A stretch of 64,000 nt of DNA from Aromatoleum tolulyticum (GCF_900156155.1 NZ_FTMD01000012.1:100135-164134); one strand, 5' to 3'; shown: positions 16,484 to 26,169, counted from the stretch's first letter. Notes: generated by a model not told the origin, from the sequence alone. Program-made: numbers and translations.

Positions 16484-18910
16484 ATGTTCAGACTGACCCG
16501 CTATTTTTCGATTGCGAGCGGTATCGCCGTGCTGGTGATTTCGCTGCTGTTCCTGTGGGGCTACCGCAGCAGCGAGATCGCCGAGCGCACGGAAATTTCC
16601 GGTACGCGCAACGAACTGCTCGCGCGCACCGTCGCGAACGCGATCTGGCCCGAGTTCGGCGCGGCGCTGATGGCTTCGGAAGGCAGCGACGCACTCGCGC
16701 TGCGCGACCGCGAGCTGACGGCACGCTTGCGCGAACGGATCCGCGACCTGTCGGCGGGCGTGCCGGTGATCAAGATCAAGGTGTACGACCTGAAGGGCAC
16801 GGCGGTGTTCTCGACCGTCGTGCGCGAGATCGGCGAGGACAAGAGCGGCAATCCCGGTTTCCTCGCGGCCCGCGACGGCGTGACGATGAGCGAGCTCGTC
16901 TATCGCGGCCGCATGAGCGCGACCGAGGGCGAGATCGAGAACGTGAACGTGGTGTCGAGCTACATCCCGATCCGCCCCGATCCCGGCGGGCAGGTGAAGG
17001 CGGTGTTCGAGCTGTACACCGACGTCTCGGGCGACATCCGCGAGATCGACCGTGATTCGTGGCGGCTGCTGTTGGCGATCGTGCTGGGCTTCGGCGCGCT
17101 CTACGCGGTGCTGCTGCTCGTCGTCGGCCGCGCCGACCGCATCCTGCGCCGGCAGTATGGGGCGCTGCGCGAGAACGAGGCCAGCATGCGCGCGCAGAAC
17201 GAGGCGCTGGAGGCTGCCAACCGGCGCCTGCACATGGCGGCGAGCGTGTTCGAGCGCAGCATCGAGGGCATCGTCATCACCGACCCGGCGCAGCGCGTCA
17301 TCGAGGTGAATCGCGCCTTCACCGAGATCACCGGCTACACTTCCGAAGAGGCGATCGGCGGGACCCCGCGCCTGCTGTCGTCGGGCTGGCACAACGAGGC
17401 CTTCTACGACGAGATGTGGAGGTCCGTCAACGAGCGCGGCTACTGGCAGGGCGAAGTCACCAACCGGCGCAAGAGCGGCGAGGTGTACCGCCAGTGGCTG
17501 ACCCTGTGCGCGGATTACAACGACCGGCAGGAGCTCGTGTACTACATCGGGATGTTCTACGACATCACCGAGAAGCGCCTGAGCGAAGAGCGCATCGCGC
17601 GCCTGGCTTATTACGACGCGCTGACCGGGCTGGCGAACCGGCGGCTGTTCGAGGACCGGCTGGAGAACGCGGTGCTGCTCGCGCGGCGCCAGAACTCGAG
17701 CCTCGCGGTGCTGTTCATCGACCTCGACCGCTTCAAGCCGGTAAACGACAGCCTCGGCCACAAGGCCGGCGACGCGCTGCTCAAGCAGGTGGCCGCGCGC
17801 CTGAGCGGCATCGTGCGCGACTGCGACACGACCGCGCGCCTGGGCGGCGACGAGTTCGGGGTGTTGCTCGCGGGCGAATCCTTCGACCGCCGGCAGGTCA
17901 CCGCCGCGGTCGCGCAGCGCGTCCTCGACGCCCTGTCCGCGCCCTTCCTCGTCGAAGGGCGGGAGATCGCGACCGGGGCCAGCATCGGCATCAGCTTCTA
18001 CCCGGAGGACGGCAGTACGCCGGAGGTGCTCACCAAGCACGCCGACGTCGCGATGTACCAATCCAAGCGCGCCGGACGCAACCGCTACCGCTTCTTCCTG
18101 CCGTCGATGAACGAGGGCGCACTGGAGCGCCTGGGGATGGAGGAGAACCTGCGCCACGCGCTGGCGCGCGACGAGTTCGAGCTGCACTTCCAGCCCAAGG
18201 TGGATACCGCGAGCGGCGCGATGACCGGCGCCGAGGTGCTGCTGCGCTGGCGCCAGCCCGAACGCGGCCTGGTGCCGCCCGCCGAGTTCATCCCGATCGC
18301 CGAGGAGACGGGCCTGATCGTCGACATCGGTGCGTGGGTGCTGGAGCAGGCGTGCCGCAGGGTGGTCGAATGGGAAGATCGCCTGCCTGCCGGTTTCCGC
18401 CTCGCGGTAAACCTCTCGGTGCGGCAATTGCAGGGCGACATCGACGAGGCCGTGCGCCATGCGCTCGCGACCACCGGCGCGGATCCCGCGCGCATCGAGC
18501 TCGAGCTCACCGAGAGCATGCTGATGGAAGACACGGAGCGCGCGATCGGGCTGATGGACAGGCTCTCCGCGCAGGGCGTGCAGCTCGCGCTGGACGACTT
18601 CGGCACCGGCTATTCGTCCCTGTACTACCTGAGGCGCTTCCCGATCCACCGCCTCAAGATCGACCGCTCCTTCGTCAGCGAGGTGCCCAACGACCGCAGC
18701 TGTGCCGCGATCGTGCAGGCGACGATCGCGCTCGCGCGCAGCCTCGGGCTGGAAGTGATCGCGGAAGGAGTCGAGACGACCGACCAGCGCGATTTCCTGC
18801 GCGACGCGGGCTGTCCGGAATGCCAGGGCTATCTTTTCGGGGCCCCGGTGCCGGGCGCTGCGTTCGCGGCCCTTCTCGACTCGCGCCGGCCGCAGACGCG
18901 GACGTCGTGA
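16484..18910 (+). CDS. Membrane-bound PAS-GGDEF-EAL c-di-GMP enzyme
   Basis: 808 residues. A transmembrane segment (about 8-26), a periplasmic sensory region (about 27-190), a second transmembrane segment (about 194-215), a coiled coil, a PAS domain (about 250-370), GGDEF and EAL follow in order. The GGDEF motif is intact at 454-458 with an RDCD inhibitory site five residues upstream. The phosphodiesterase signature reads EVL instead of EAL (584-586), but LDDFGTGYSSL, LKIDRSF and AEGVET are present, so activity is likely kept. Unlike the GGDEF/EAL proteins further right, the cyclase half looks competent. Translation may depend on the upstream G tract. Confidence 0.92.
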   Translation: MFRLTRYFSIASGIAVLVISLLFLWGYRSSEIAERTEISGTRNELLARTVANAIWPEFGAALMASEGSDALALRDRELTARLRERIRDLSAGVPVIKIKVYDLKGTAVFSTVVREIGEDKSGNPGFLAARDGVTMSELVYRGRMSATEGEIENVNVVSSYIPIRPDPGGQVKAVFELYTDVSGDIREIDRDSWRLLLAIVLGFGALYAVLLLVVGRADRILRRQYGALRENEASMRAQNEALEAANRRLHMAASVFERSIEGIVITDPAQRVIEVNRAFTEITGYTSEEAIGGTPRLLSSGWHNEAFYDEMWRSVNERGYWQGEVTNRRKSGEVYRQWLTLCADYNDRQELVYYIGMFYDITEKRLSEERIARLAYYDALTGLANRRLFEDRLENAVLLARRQNSSLAVLFIDLDRFKPVNDSLGHKAGDALLKQVAARLSGIVRDCDTTARLGGDEFGVLLAGESFDRRQVTAAVAQRVLDALSAPFLVEGREIATGASIGISFYPEDGSTPEVLTKHADVAMYQSKRAGRNRYRFFLPSMNEGALERLGMEENLRHALARDEFELHFQPKVDTASGAMTGAEVLLRWRQPERGLVPPAEFIPIAEETGLIVDIGAWVLEQACRRVVEWEDRLPAGFRLAVNLSVRQLQGDIDEAVRHALATTGADPARIELELTESMLMEDTERAIGLMDRLSAQGVQLALDDFGTGYSSLYYLRRFPIHRLKIDRSFVSEVPNDRSCAAIVQATIALARSLGLEVIAEGVETTDQRDFLRDAGCPECQGYLFGAPVPGAAFAALLDSRRPQTRTS

Positions 18911-19033
18911 ACCGGCGCGCAAACTTGCGCCCGCCGCGCCAGTCTACGCCTGAAGCGTTGCGGTAATATTGCGCACCTTCCGGTGCACGCGGCGCCGCCG
19001 CACGGAAGCCTGCCCGCCGGAGTCGTCCTGTCA

Positions 19034-20680
19034 ATGCGTGTCCGAAAACTCCTCAAACCTCTGGCGATACTCGTCGGCTGCCTGCTGTATGCGGTGCCCG
19101 ACTGGCTCACCGACGAGTTCGGCTCGGTCACGATAGACCAGGTGCTCTACCACCTGCGCTTCGGTACCGAAGGCCTGATGACCAGCGACCCCGAACTGAC
19201 CCGCCGCTTCCTGTGGCGCGCGCTGGCGCTGCCGGTCGCCCTGGCGATGGTGCTGTGGGGGCTGGACGAGTGGTTCAACCACCTGCGCGCGCATCCGGAG
19301 AAATGGCCGGTGCCGTGGCTGCGCCGCGGGTGGTACTGGTTGCGTGTCGGCATGCGCCGCGTCGGCCGTGCGCTGGCGCGCTTCACCCGCCACGGCGTGT
19401 CGCGGGCGATCCCGCTGATCGTGCTCGGCGCGGGGGTCGCCTTCTTCATCGACAGCTTTTCGCTCGCGCGTTACGTGCGGGCCTACTTCGGCGAGGATTA
19501 TTTCGCCGGCTCCTACGTCGACCCGAGCCGCGTTTCGGTCAAGCGCGGCAAGGAGCAGCCGAAGAACCTCGTGCTGATCTACGTCGAGAGCCTCGAGACC
19601 ACCTATTCCGACCCCAACCTGTTCGGGCGCGACCTCCTGCATCGGCTCAACGCCTTCAAGGGCAAGCCGCGCGTGGTGTCCTTCGACAGCTACCGCGAGA
19701 TGCGGGGGGCGCACTTCACGATCGCCGGCATCGTCGCGACACAGTGCGGCCTGCCGCTGAAGTCGGTGGCACTGTTCGGCGGCAACGCGCAGGGCGAGCA
19801 GGTCGAGAGCTTCCTGCCGCGCGCGCGCTGCCTCGGCGACATCCTCGCGGGCAACGGCTACACCAACGTCTTCCTCAACGGCTCCAGCCTCGCCTTCGCC
19901 GGTGTCGGCAAGTTCTTCAAGGATCACCACTACAGCAAGGTGATGGGGCGCGAGGAGTGGGTGAACCAGGGCGAGCGGCCGGAGCTGATGAGCGGTTGGG
20001 GGCTTTATGACGACGACCTCTTCCGCCACGCGCGCAGCGAGCTCGACACGCTGATGAAGTCGCGCAAGCCCTTCAACCTCACCGTCCTGACGATCGACAC
20101 GCACCACCCCTACGGCCATCTCTCGTCGAGCTGCGAACGCCAGGGCTACCAGGACTTCGACGGCATCGTCGAATGCACCGCGGGGCAGGTCGCCGACTTC
20201 ATCGAGTACATCAACCAGAAGGGTTGGTCGGATCGCATCGCGGTCGTCGTGCAGGGCGACCACCTCGCGATGGGCAACACCTCGTACGACAAGCTGGTGA
20301 AGAATCCGGAGCGGCGCGTGTACAACCTGCTGATCGGCGCCGACAAGAAGCTCGTGAAGAACACCGACGAGGTCACGCACTTCGACATGCTGCCGACCAT
20401 GCTGAGGATGCTCGGCTTCGACGTCGAGGGCGAGCGCGCCGGCCTCGGCTACGCCGCGATCGGGCCGGCTAACGTGCCGCGTCCGCCGGATCGCATCGCG
20501 AAGATGACCGAGCAGCTCATGAATTACAGCGCGACTTACCGCGCGCTGTGGGAATTGCCGGTGACCGAACCCTTGGCCACGGGCACCGGGCCGGCCGACG
20601 TGGTCGTGACGCCGGTGCCTCTGCCGCCGCGTCCGCCAGCGCGCACAACCGTGCAGCGCGACATCGCGCACGACCGCTGA
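19034..20680 (+). CDS. Membrane sulfatase-fold transferase, OpgB/LTA synthase-like
   Basis: 548 residues from the ATG at 19034; a GTG at 18983 would add 17 residues but lies before the first membrane helix. About four N-terminal hydrophobic segments (LAILVGCLLYAVPDWL; FLWRALALPVALAMVLWG; IPLIVLGAGVAFFIDSF) precede a periplasmic alkaline-phosphatase/sulfatase-fold domain. The motif LVLIYVESLETTYSDPNLFG and the following HFTIAGIVATQCGLPL match phosphoglycerol transferase I (OpgB/MdoB) and related enzymes. The likely reaction is transfer of phosphoglycerol to periplasmic glucan. The unusual proline-rich C-terminal tail (VPLPPRPPARTT) is not part of the domain. Confidence 0.75.
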   Translation: MRVRKLLKPLAILVGCLLYAVPDWLTDEFGSVTIDQVLYHLRFGTEGLMTSDPELTRRFLWRALALPVALAMVLWGLDEWFNHLRAHPEKWPVPWLRRGWYWLRVGMRRVGRALARFTRHGVSRAIPLIVLGAGVAFFIDSFSLARYVRAYFGEDYFAGSYVDPSRVSVKRGKEQPKNLVLIYVESLETTYSDPNLFGRDLLHRLNAFKGKPRVVSFDSYREMRGAHFTIAGIVATQCGLPLKSVALFGGNAQGEQVESFLPRARCLGDILAGNGYTNVFLNGSSLAFAGVGKFFKDHHYSKVMGREEWVNQGERPELMSGWGLYDDDLFRHARSELDTLMKSRKPFNLTVLTIDTHHPYGHLSSSCERQGYQDFDGIVECTAGQVADFIEYINQKGWSDRIAVVVQGDHLAMGNTSYDKLVKNPERRVYNLLIGADKKLVKNTDEVTHFDMLPTMLRMLGFDVEGERAGLGYAAIGPANVPRPPDRIAKMTEQLMNYSATYRALWELPVTEPLATGTGPADVVVTPVPLPPRPPARTTVQRDIAHDR

Positions 20681-20707
20681 GCGGTTGATCCGGCGGTCAG
20701 ATGCATC

Positions 20708-20766
20708 CGTCCGCCCTGGGCTTGTCGAAGGGCATGGGCAGGGCTTCGACAGGCTCAGCCCGAACG
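20708..20766. repeat. Dispersed palindromic repeat, copy 1
   Basis: An imperfect palindrome of about 59 bp whose arms read CCGCCCTGGGCTTGTCGAAG and GCTTCGACAGGCTCAGCCCG. It is the same element as at 50980-51040 and 52840-52900. It sits in the convergent gap between the OpgB-like gene and dmeF, so it may serve as a bidirectional terminator. Confidence 0.85.
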
Positions 20767-20770
20767 CGAG

Positions 20771-21757
20771 TCAGGCGGCGTCCTGCGGGCGGTTAACCTC
20801 GACCGAGACGTGGATCAGCTCCTCGTGCGGGGCGAGCGCGCGCTTGATCGCCGTCGGGGTAATCGTCGGGTCGCCGGTGAGCACACTGACGATGGCGGCG
20901 AAGCGGTTGCGGCCGACGCGCCACACGTGCAGGTCCACGATGCGCGGCGCCTCGGGCCAGTGCGGATGGTTCGCCAGCGCATGGCGGACCTCCGCGACGA
21001 CGGGGTGGTCCATCTCGCGGTCGAGCAGCACGCGGCCGGTGTCGCGCAGCAGCCCGCGCGACCAGCGGGCGACGAGCACGGCGCCGACGATGCCCATCAC
21101 CGGATCCATCCAGTTCCAGCCATACAGCATGCCGCCCAGCAGCGCGACGATCGCCAGCACCGAGGTCGCCGCATCGACGACGACGTGCAGGTAGGCGGCG
21201 CGCAGGTTCAGGTCGTGATGAACGTGGCCGTGACCGTGCTCGTGCGGGTGGGTATGGCCGTGGTCGTGATGCTCATGCCCGTGTCCGCCGTGCGAGTGCT
21301 CGCCCGCGCGGCTGAGGATCAGCGCGCACACGACGTTCACGACGAGGCCGACCACCGCGACCGTGATCGCCTCGGGGAAGCGGATGTCCTGGGGCGCGAG
21401 CAGGCGTTCGACCGAGCCGATGACCATCGCGAGCGCGACGCCGACGAGGAAGATGGCGCTCGCGAAACCGGCGAGGACCTCGATCTTCCACGTGCCGAAG
21501 GCGAAGCGCGGATCGCCGGCGTAGCGCCGCGCGGCGGCGTAGGCGAGTGCCGAGAGGCCGATCGCGAGCGCGTGCGAGCTCATGTGCCAGCCGTCGGCGA
21601 GCAGCGCCATCGAGTTGAACCACCAGCCGGCGGCGATCTCGACCACCATCGTGATCGCAGTGATCAGCAGCACGAGGCGCGTGCCGCGCTCGCCGGCGAC
21701 GTTGCCGTCGTCGAAGCTGTGGTTCGGGGTCCAGTATTGCGGGGATTCGGGGGACAT
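20771..21757 (-). CDS. dmeF: CDF-family divalent cation exporter, DmeF-like
   Basis: 328 residues with the six membrane helices of the cation diffusion facilitator family. The transport-site motif is in MALLADGWHMSSHALAIGLS (HxxxD-type), and the cytoplasmic loop between helices 4 and 5 is a histidine-rich run (about residues 154-182, HSHGGHGHEHHDHGHTHPHE). The long N-terminal extension with HSFDDGN and the His loop are features of DmeF, which exports Co2+ and Ni2+ by proton antiport, rather than of CzcD. No DmeR-type repressor lies next to it. Confidence 0.87.
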   Translation of the reverse strand: MSPESPQYWTPNHSFDDGNVAGERGTRLVLLITAITMVVEIAAGWWFNSMALLADGWHMSSHALAIGLSALAYAAARRYAGDPRFAFGTWKIEVLAGFASAIFLVGVALAMVIGSVERLLAPQDIRFPEAITVAVVGLVVNVVCALILSRAGEHSHGGHGHEHHDHGHTHPHEHGHGHVHHDLNLRAAYLHVVVDAATSVLAIVALLGGMLYGWNWMDPVMGIVGAVLVARWSRGLLRDTGRVLLDREMDHPVVAEVRHALANHPHWPEAPRIVDLHVWRVGRNRFAAIVSVLTGDPTITPTAIKRALAPHEELIHVSVEVNRPQDAA

Positions 21758-21781
21758 TGCGTGCCGACGGTGATCGCTATG

Positions 21782-22102
21782 TCACGAGTCTACATGCACC
21801 GCGAGCCAAACGGTTGCCGGGCCGGTCGATTCGACGCGGTGGCGGCGGTGCGGGGCGATCGTGACCCAGTCGCCCGCGCGCATCTCGCGCCGTTCGCCGT
21901 CCGCGAACGCGAGCACCGCCTCGCCCTGCACGACGATCACCCACTCGGCCTGCTCCTGGTCGTACCAGAAACCCGGCGGACTGGCGTGGCCGTGCGAGAC
22001 GATGCGCTCGATGCGCGTGCCGGCGCGCTCGAACAGCGTGTCGAAGCTTTCGTCGCCACCGGGCGGTGGCAACCGGTCGAGGAGATTGCCGTTGTCTGGC
22101 AT
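21782..22102 (-). CDS. Small cupin-domain protein
   Basis: 106 residues from the ATG at 22102. A longer frame would begin at 22285, but the extra part has no cupin homology or good start signal. A single cupin barrel: metal-site pattern GFWYDQEQAEWVIVVQGEA, then GDWVTIAPHRRHRVEST. Such proteins bind a metal and may act as a small dioxygenase, isomerase or ligand sensor; no substrate can be assigned. It is on the same strand as dmeF and 24 bp upstream of it, so the two may be co-transcribed. Confidence 0.78.
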   Translation of the reverse strand: MPDNGNLLDRLPPPGGDESFDTLFERAGTRIERIVSHGHASPPGFWYDQEQAEWVIVVQGEAVLAFADGERREMRAGDWVTIAPHRRHRVESTGPATVWLAVHVDS

Positions 22103-22306
22103 CGTAGAGTCCGCGTTTCGCGTGTAGGGGGATTGCCGGGAGGACGCGGATGCGCCGGCCGCCCAATGCGTCCGCCCGACACGATACCGTCGATTCGTCG
22201 TCGCTGCAGCAGGAGCGCCGGGCGCCCGCACTCCGCAGGCCACCGATGGTTCGGCACTGTCGCGGACGCCAATCGATCGGGACAATTTCGTCGAATTGCG
22301 GCAGGA

Positions 22307-22312
22307 TATAAT
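22307..22312 (+). promoter_or_regulatory. Probable -10 of the first signalling operon
   Basis: A perfect TATAAT 64 bp upstream of the HD-GYP regulator start, in the 273-bp gap after the cupin gene. No good -35 is visible at 16-18 bp spacing. Confidence 0.4.
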
Positions 22313-22375
22313 CAGCGCGCGACAGCAACCCCTCTGCCGATGGCATACCGCGGCAGAATAGCGAGATCAAACGGG

Positions 22376-23683
22376 ATGACCGACATGTCGGGTACGGCGC
22401 CGAGCATTTTGCTGGTGGATGACGAGGCGAGCATTTTGTCGTCGCTGCGTCGTTTGCTGCGGCCTTCGGGCTATACGATCCACCTTGCCGAAAGCGGAAA
22501 GGCGGGCCTCGAAGTGCTGGAGCGCGAGCACGTCGACGTCGTCGTCTCGGACATGCGCATGCCGGAGATGGACGGCGCGCAGTTTCTCGAACATGTGCGA
22601 AACCGCTGGCCCGGGATCGTCCGGTTGCTGCTGACCGGCTATGCCGACATCGGCTCGACGATCGACGCGATCAACCGCGGCCAGATCTATCGCTACATCT
22701 CCAAGCCATGGGATGACAACGACCTGATGCTGATCCTGCGCGACGCGCTGGAGCGGCGCCGCCTGCAAAGCGAAAACGAGCGCCTGCAGGCCCTCACGCA
22801 GGCGCAGAACGCCGAGTTGAAGGAGCTCAATTCCGGGCTTGAGCAGAAGGTGCAGGAGCGGACGCGCGAACTCGAGCAGGCCAACGCCTCGCTCAAGGTG
22901 GCGAACGAGCGGCAGAAGCAGAACTTCCTCGTCTCGATCAAGACCTTCTCGGGCCTGATGGAGCTGCGCAGCGGCGGCGTGGCGGGTCACGCGAGACGGG
23001 TCGCGGACCAGGCGCGCAAGCTGGCCGCGCATCTCGGCGTGGATGCCAAGAATCAGCAGGACATCTTTCTTGCCGGCCTGCTGCATGACATCGGTAAAAT
23101 CGGGTTCTCCGATGCGATGCTCGCGAAACCGGTCGCCAGGATGAACGGCGAGGAGATGGGGCTGTACCGCAAGCACGCGCTGGCCGGCGAATCGGCGCTG
23201 ATGCCGCTCGATGAACTGAAGGGCGCGGCGCACCTCATCCGCGCGCACCACGAGCGCTTCGACGGCCAGGGTTTTCCCGACGGCCTGCAGGGGCTTGCGA
23301 TTCCGCTCGGTGCGCGCATCCTCAGCGTCGTCAACGACTACGACGGCCTGCAGATCGGCACGCTGGCGGACAAGCTCCTGAACCGCGACGAGGCGCTGGC
23401 GATGCTGGTGCGCTCCCGCGGCAAGCGCTACGACCCGCAGGTCGTCGATGCCTTCGTCGAACTGCTCGGCGGCGTCGCGCAGGAGCCGCCGTCGCGCGAT
23501 GTCGCCGTGGCGGCGGCGGACCTGCAGCCCGGCATGGTGCTCGCGCGTGATCTGGTCGGGCGCGATGGCGCGCTGCTGCTCGCCGCCGATTACGTCCTCG
23601 ACGAGTCGCTCGTGCGTCAGATCCAGAATTACGCGCGTCGCGAGGGTATTGCCCTGACGCTGCAGGTGCGGGGCGATAAATGA
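22376..23683 (+). CDS. Response regulator with HD-GYP-type c-di-GMP phosphodiesterase domain
   Basis: 435 residues, soluble. The receiver domain (about 9-125) has D59 (VVSDMRMPEMDG) and the lysine in ISKPWDD. A long coiled coil (about 125-185) links it to an HD domain with H237-D238 (LLHDIGKIGF). The GYP signature is changed: HHERFDGQGFPDGL, with GFP for GYP. The fold belongs to the RpfG-like family, whose members hydrolyse c-di-GMP to GMP. The last 65 residues form an extra small domain. It is the first gene of the signalling operon. Confidence 0.88.
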   Translation: MTDMSGTAPSILLVDDEASILSSLRRLLRPSGYTIHLAESGKAGLEVLEREHVDVVVSDMRMPEMDGAQFLEHVRNRWPGIVRLLLTGYADIGSTIDAINRGQIYRYISKPWDDNDLMLILRDALERRRLQSENERLQALTQAQNAELKELNSGLEQKVQERTRELEQANASLKVANERQKQNFLVSIKTFSGLMELRSGGVAGHARRVADQARKLAAHLGVDAKNQQDIFLAGLLHDIGKIGFSDAMLAKPVARMNGEEMGLYRKHALAGESALMPLDELKGAAHLIRAHHERFDGQGFPDGLQGLAIPLGARILSVVNDYDGLQIGTLADKLLNRDEALAMLVRSRGKRYDPQVVDAFVELLGGVAQEPPSRDVAVAAADLQPGMVLARDLVGRDGALLLAADYVLDESLVRQIQNYARREGIALTLQVRGDK

Positions 23684-23750
23684 AGAAAATGAAGAACGCG
23701 TCGTCGCACGGCCTGTCCGTGCTTCAGCGCAGTCATAGCGAGGATGACCG

Positions 23751-24332
23751 ATGACCCGAATCCTGATCGTCGATGACGAGGAATCAATCCTGAAGTCCTT
23801 GCGGCGTGTGCTTTCCCTGACGCCCTGCGTGGTCGGCGAGCGCGTATGCTCGCTGAGCGTGGACACCTTCAGCGTCGCCACCGAGGCGCTCGAGAAGGCG
23901 CGCCACACCGCCTATGACCTCGTGCTCTCCGACTACCGCATGCCGGGCATGGACGGCGTCAGCTTCCTGAAGGCCTTTCGCGAGATCCAGCCTGACGCCG
24001 CACGGATCATCCTGTCCGGCTATGCCGATCTCAACGGCCTGATCGGTGCGATCAACGAGGCCGGCATCAGCCGCTTCATGTCCAAGCCGTGGAACGACTA
24101 CGAACTGGTCGCAGCGATCGGGCAGGCGCTCGCACTGCGCGAGTTGACCCTCGAGAACCAGCGCCTTGCCGATCAGGCGCGCGTCGCGATGGGGACGCTG
24201 TCCGCGGCCGAGCTCGAGCGCCGGCGCCTCGAGTCCGAAGAGCCGGGCATCACCCATGTCATCTGGGGCGAGGACGGCTCGGTGCTGCTCGACGAATCCC
24301 TGCTCGACGACCCGGGCAAGGGGCTTTCCTGA
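23751..24332 (+). CDS. Receiver-domain protein with short C-terminal tail
   Basis: 193 residues. The receiver domain (about 1-125) has D61 (LVLSDYRMPGMDG) and MSKPWND, the same subfamily as the HD-GYP protein just upstream. An insertion of about a dozen residues (LTPCVVGERVCSLSVDTFSV) lengthens the region after helix 1. The tail (about 130-193) is helical then acidic, with no DNA-binding or enzymatic domain. The stop overlaps the start of the GTPase gene by one base, so the pair is coupled; it may be the phospho-switch for the GTPase (inference). Confidence 0.83.
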   Translation: MTRILIVDDEESILKSLRRVLSLTPCVVGERVCSLSVDTFSVATEALEKARHTAYDLVLSDYRMPGMDGVSFLKAFREIQPDAARIILSGYADLNGLIGAINEAGISRFMSKPWNDYELVAAIGQALALRELTLENQRLADQARVAMGTLSAAELERRRLESEEPGITHVIWGEDGSVLLDESLLDDPGKGLS

Positions 24333-24985
24333 TGCCGGAACTCGAGCGCGACGCCGGGCGCCTCACCTTCAAGCTCGTGTATTACGGTCCGGCGCAGGGC
24401 GGCAAGACCACCAACCTGATGCAGCTGCACGACCTGGTCGGCGCCGAGATGAAGGGCGAGCTGATGACGCTCGAGACGCAGCATGACCGTACGCTGTTCT
24501 TCGACCTGCTGCCGCTCGGCTTTCGCGCGCCGTCGGGTCTGACGATCCGCTTCCGGCTGTTCACCGTGCCGGGTCAGGTGGCGCACGACGGCACGCGCAA
24601 GGCGGTGCTGTCGCGCGCCGACGGCGTCGTGTTCGTCGCCGACTCGCAGCGTACCGAGTCGATCAACAATGGCGAATCCTTTCAGAATCTGGTCGAGAAC
24701 CTCGGTCGCGTGGGACTGGATGTCGATCGCCTGCCGCTGGTGGTGCAGTTCAACAAGCGCGATCTGCCGGCGATCCTGAGCGAGGACGAGGTGCGCGAGC
24801 GTTACGCGGGGGCGCCGTGGCCGCTGGTGTTTGCGACGGCGCTTCGCGGCGACGGCGTGCTGCAGACCTTCGCGACCCTGTTGCGCGGCGTGTGGCAGGG
24901 GTACGCGCAGGAGCTCGAACTCGACAGCACCCACGGCCTGACCGAGGAGACCTTCGTCGCCGCCGCCCTGGGAGGCGCAGCATGA
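24332..24985 (+). CDS. MglA-like small Ras-family GTPase
   Basis: 217 residues. P-loop GPAQGGKTT (19-27), switch region with the characteristic TVPGQVAHDGTRK in place of the Ras DTAGQ motif, and FNKRDLP (NKxD) as guanine-specificity motif. These are the marks of the prokaryotic MglA/Rup family, whose best-known members set cell polarity and recruit pilus or gliding machinery. It overlaps the receiver gene before it by 1 bp and the kinase after it by 4 bp. No MglB/roadblock GAP gene is present in the window, so its regulator may be one of the adjacent receiver proteins. Confidence 0.85.
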   Translation: MPELERDAGRLTFKLVYYGPAQGGKTTNLMQLHDLVGAEMKGELMTLETQHDRTLFFDLLPLGFRAPSGLTIRFRLFTVPGQVAHDGTRKAVLSRADGVVFVADSQRTESINNGESFQNLVENLGRVGLDVDRLPLVVQFNKRDLPAILSEDEVRERYAGAPWPLVFATALRGDGVLQTFATLLRGVWQGYAQELELDSTHGLTEETFVAAALGGAA

Positions 24986-26169
24986 GCGTGGAGCCGGGAT
25001 TCGACCGCGAGTTCGTGCTCGGCGAGCTGATCACGCCGCGCGATGCCGACGAGATCTGCACCCAGCTCGCGGCGGTGCTCGGCCAGCCCGTTGCGGTGTT
25101 GGACGCCGCGGGAACCGTTTTCGCCGGCAACGCCCCGACCGTGGGGTGCGTGCAGGCGCCGCTGACGCTCGAGCTCGAGCCGGTCGGCTTCCTCGCCTGC
25201 GCCTGCGACGCGGTCGCGCTGAAGGGGGCCGCACGCGTCGTGCGCTGGGGGCTCCTGTCGCGGGCGCGCTTTCGCATGGTGTCCGACCTGCATCTCGAGG
25301 CGGTGCGTGCCGACTACGCCAAACTGCAGCAGCAGAACGAGGCGTTGAGGGCGTCGGAGGCGAAATACCGCGAACTCGCGGAAATCCTCGATGCGAAGGT
25401 CAAGGAGCAGGTCAGGATCATCGACGAGCGTCAGCGCCAGCTCTACCAGGCCGAACGCCTGGCATCCATCGGCCAGCTCGCGGCGGGCGTCGCGCACGAG
25501 ATCAACAATCCGCTCGGCTTCGTCAACAGCAACCTGTCGACGGCGGAACGCTACGTCGCCCAGTTCGCCCAGCTGCGCGACATGGTGCCGGCGGAGAAAT
25601 GGAAGGCCGCGGACCTCGACTTCGTGCTGGAGGATTTCGCCGAGCTGCTCACCGACTCGCAGCAGGGCGTTGCGCGCATCGCGCGCATCGTCAAGGACCT
25701 GAAGGGGTTCTCGAGCGTCGATCAGCCCGACGTGCAGCTCGCCGACATCAACGGCCAGCTGGAGTCGCTGTTCGCGGTGATCGCCGGGCAGAAGCCGCCG
25801 GGGGTGACGCTCACGAGCGAGCTGTCGCCGCTGCCGCCGCTGATGTGCCTGTCCGGGCACCTCAACCAGGCGTTTCTCAACATCCTGCAGAACGCGTTGC
25901 AGGCGGTGGGCGAGAGCGGTACCGTGACGCTGCGCTCCCAGGCGACCGGCTCGCACATCGTCGTGCAGATCGACGACACCGGGCCGGGCATTCCCGACGA
26001 GGTGCTGCCCTACATCTTCGACCCCTTCTACACGACGCGCGGCGTCGGCGGCGGCACCGGGCTGGGGCTGACCGTCGCGCGCGACATCGTGCTCACGCAT
26101 GGCGGAACGATCACCGCCGCGACGCGCCCGGAAGGCGGGGCGCGGGTCACGGTGGAATTGCCGCTCTAG
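24982..26169 (+). CDS. Soluble sensor histidine kinase
   Basis: 395 residues without membrane segments. An N-terminal sensory region (about 1-110; GQPVAVLDAAGTVFAGNAPT) looks like a small alpha/beta ligand domain but matches no family I can name. A coiled coil (about 110-160) follows, then HisKA with H172 (GVAHEINNPLGF) and HATPase (NALQAVGES, DDTGPGIPDE, GGGTGLGLTV). The ATG lies inside the stop of the GTPase gene (ATGA). It is probably the kinase for the receiver proteins encoded on either side. Confidence 0.87.
   Translation: MSVEPGFDREFVLGELITPRDADEICTQLAAVLGQPVAVLDAAGTVFAGNAPTVGCVQAPLTLELEPVGFLACACDAVALKGAARVVRWGLLSRARFRMVSDLHLEAVRADYAKLQQQNEALRASEAKYRELAEILDAKVKEQVRIIDERQRQLYQAERLASIGQLAAGVAHEINNPLGFVNSNLSTAERYVAQFAQLRDMVPAEKWKAADLDFVLEDFAELLTDSQQGVARIARIVKDLKGFSSVDQPDVQLADINGQLESLFAVIAGQKPPGVTLTSELSPLPPLMCLSGHLNQAFLNILQNALQAVGESGTVTLRSQATGSHIVVQIDDTGPGIPDEVLPYIFDPFYTTRGVGGGTGLGLTVARDIVLTHGGTITAATRPEGGARVTVELPL

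Noticed and set aside
20810..22375. Upstream extension of the HD-GYP regulator frame by about 520 codons
   Set aside because: It crosses dmeF and the cupin gene in antisense. The receiver domain begins just after the ATG at 22376, with TATAAT 64 bp upstream.
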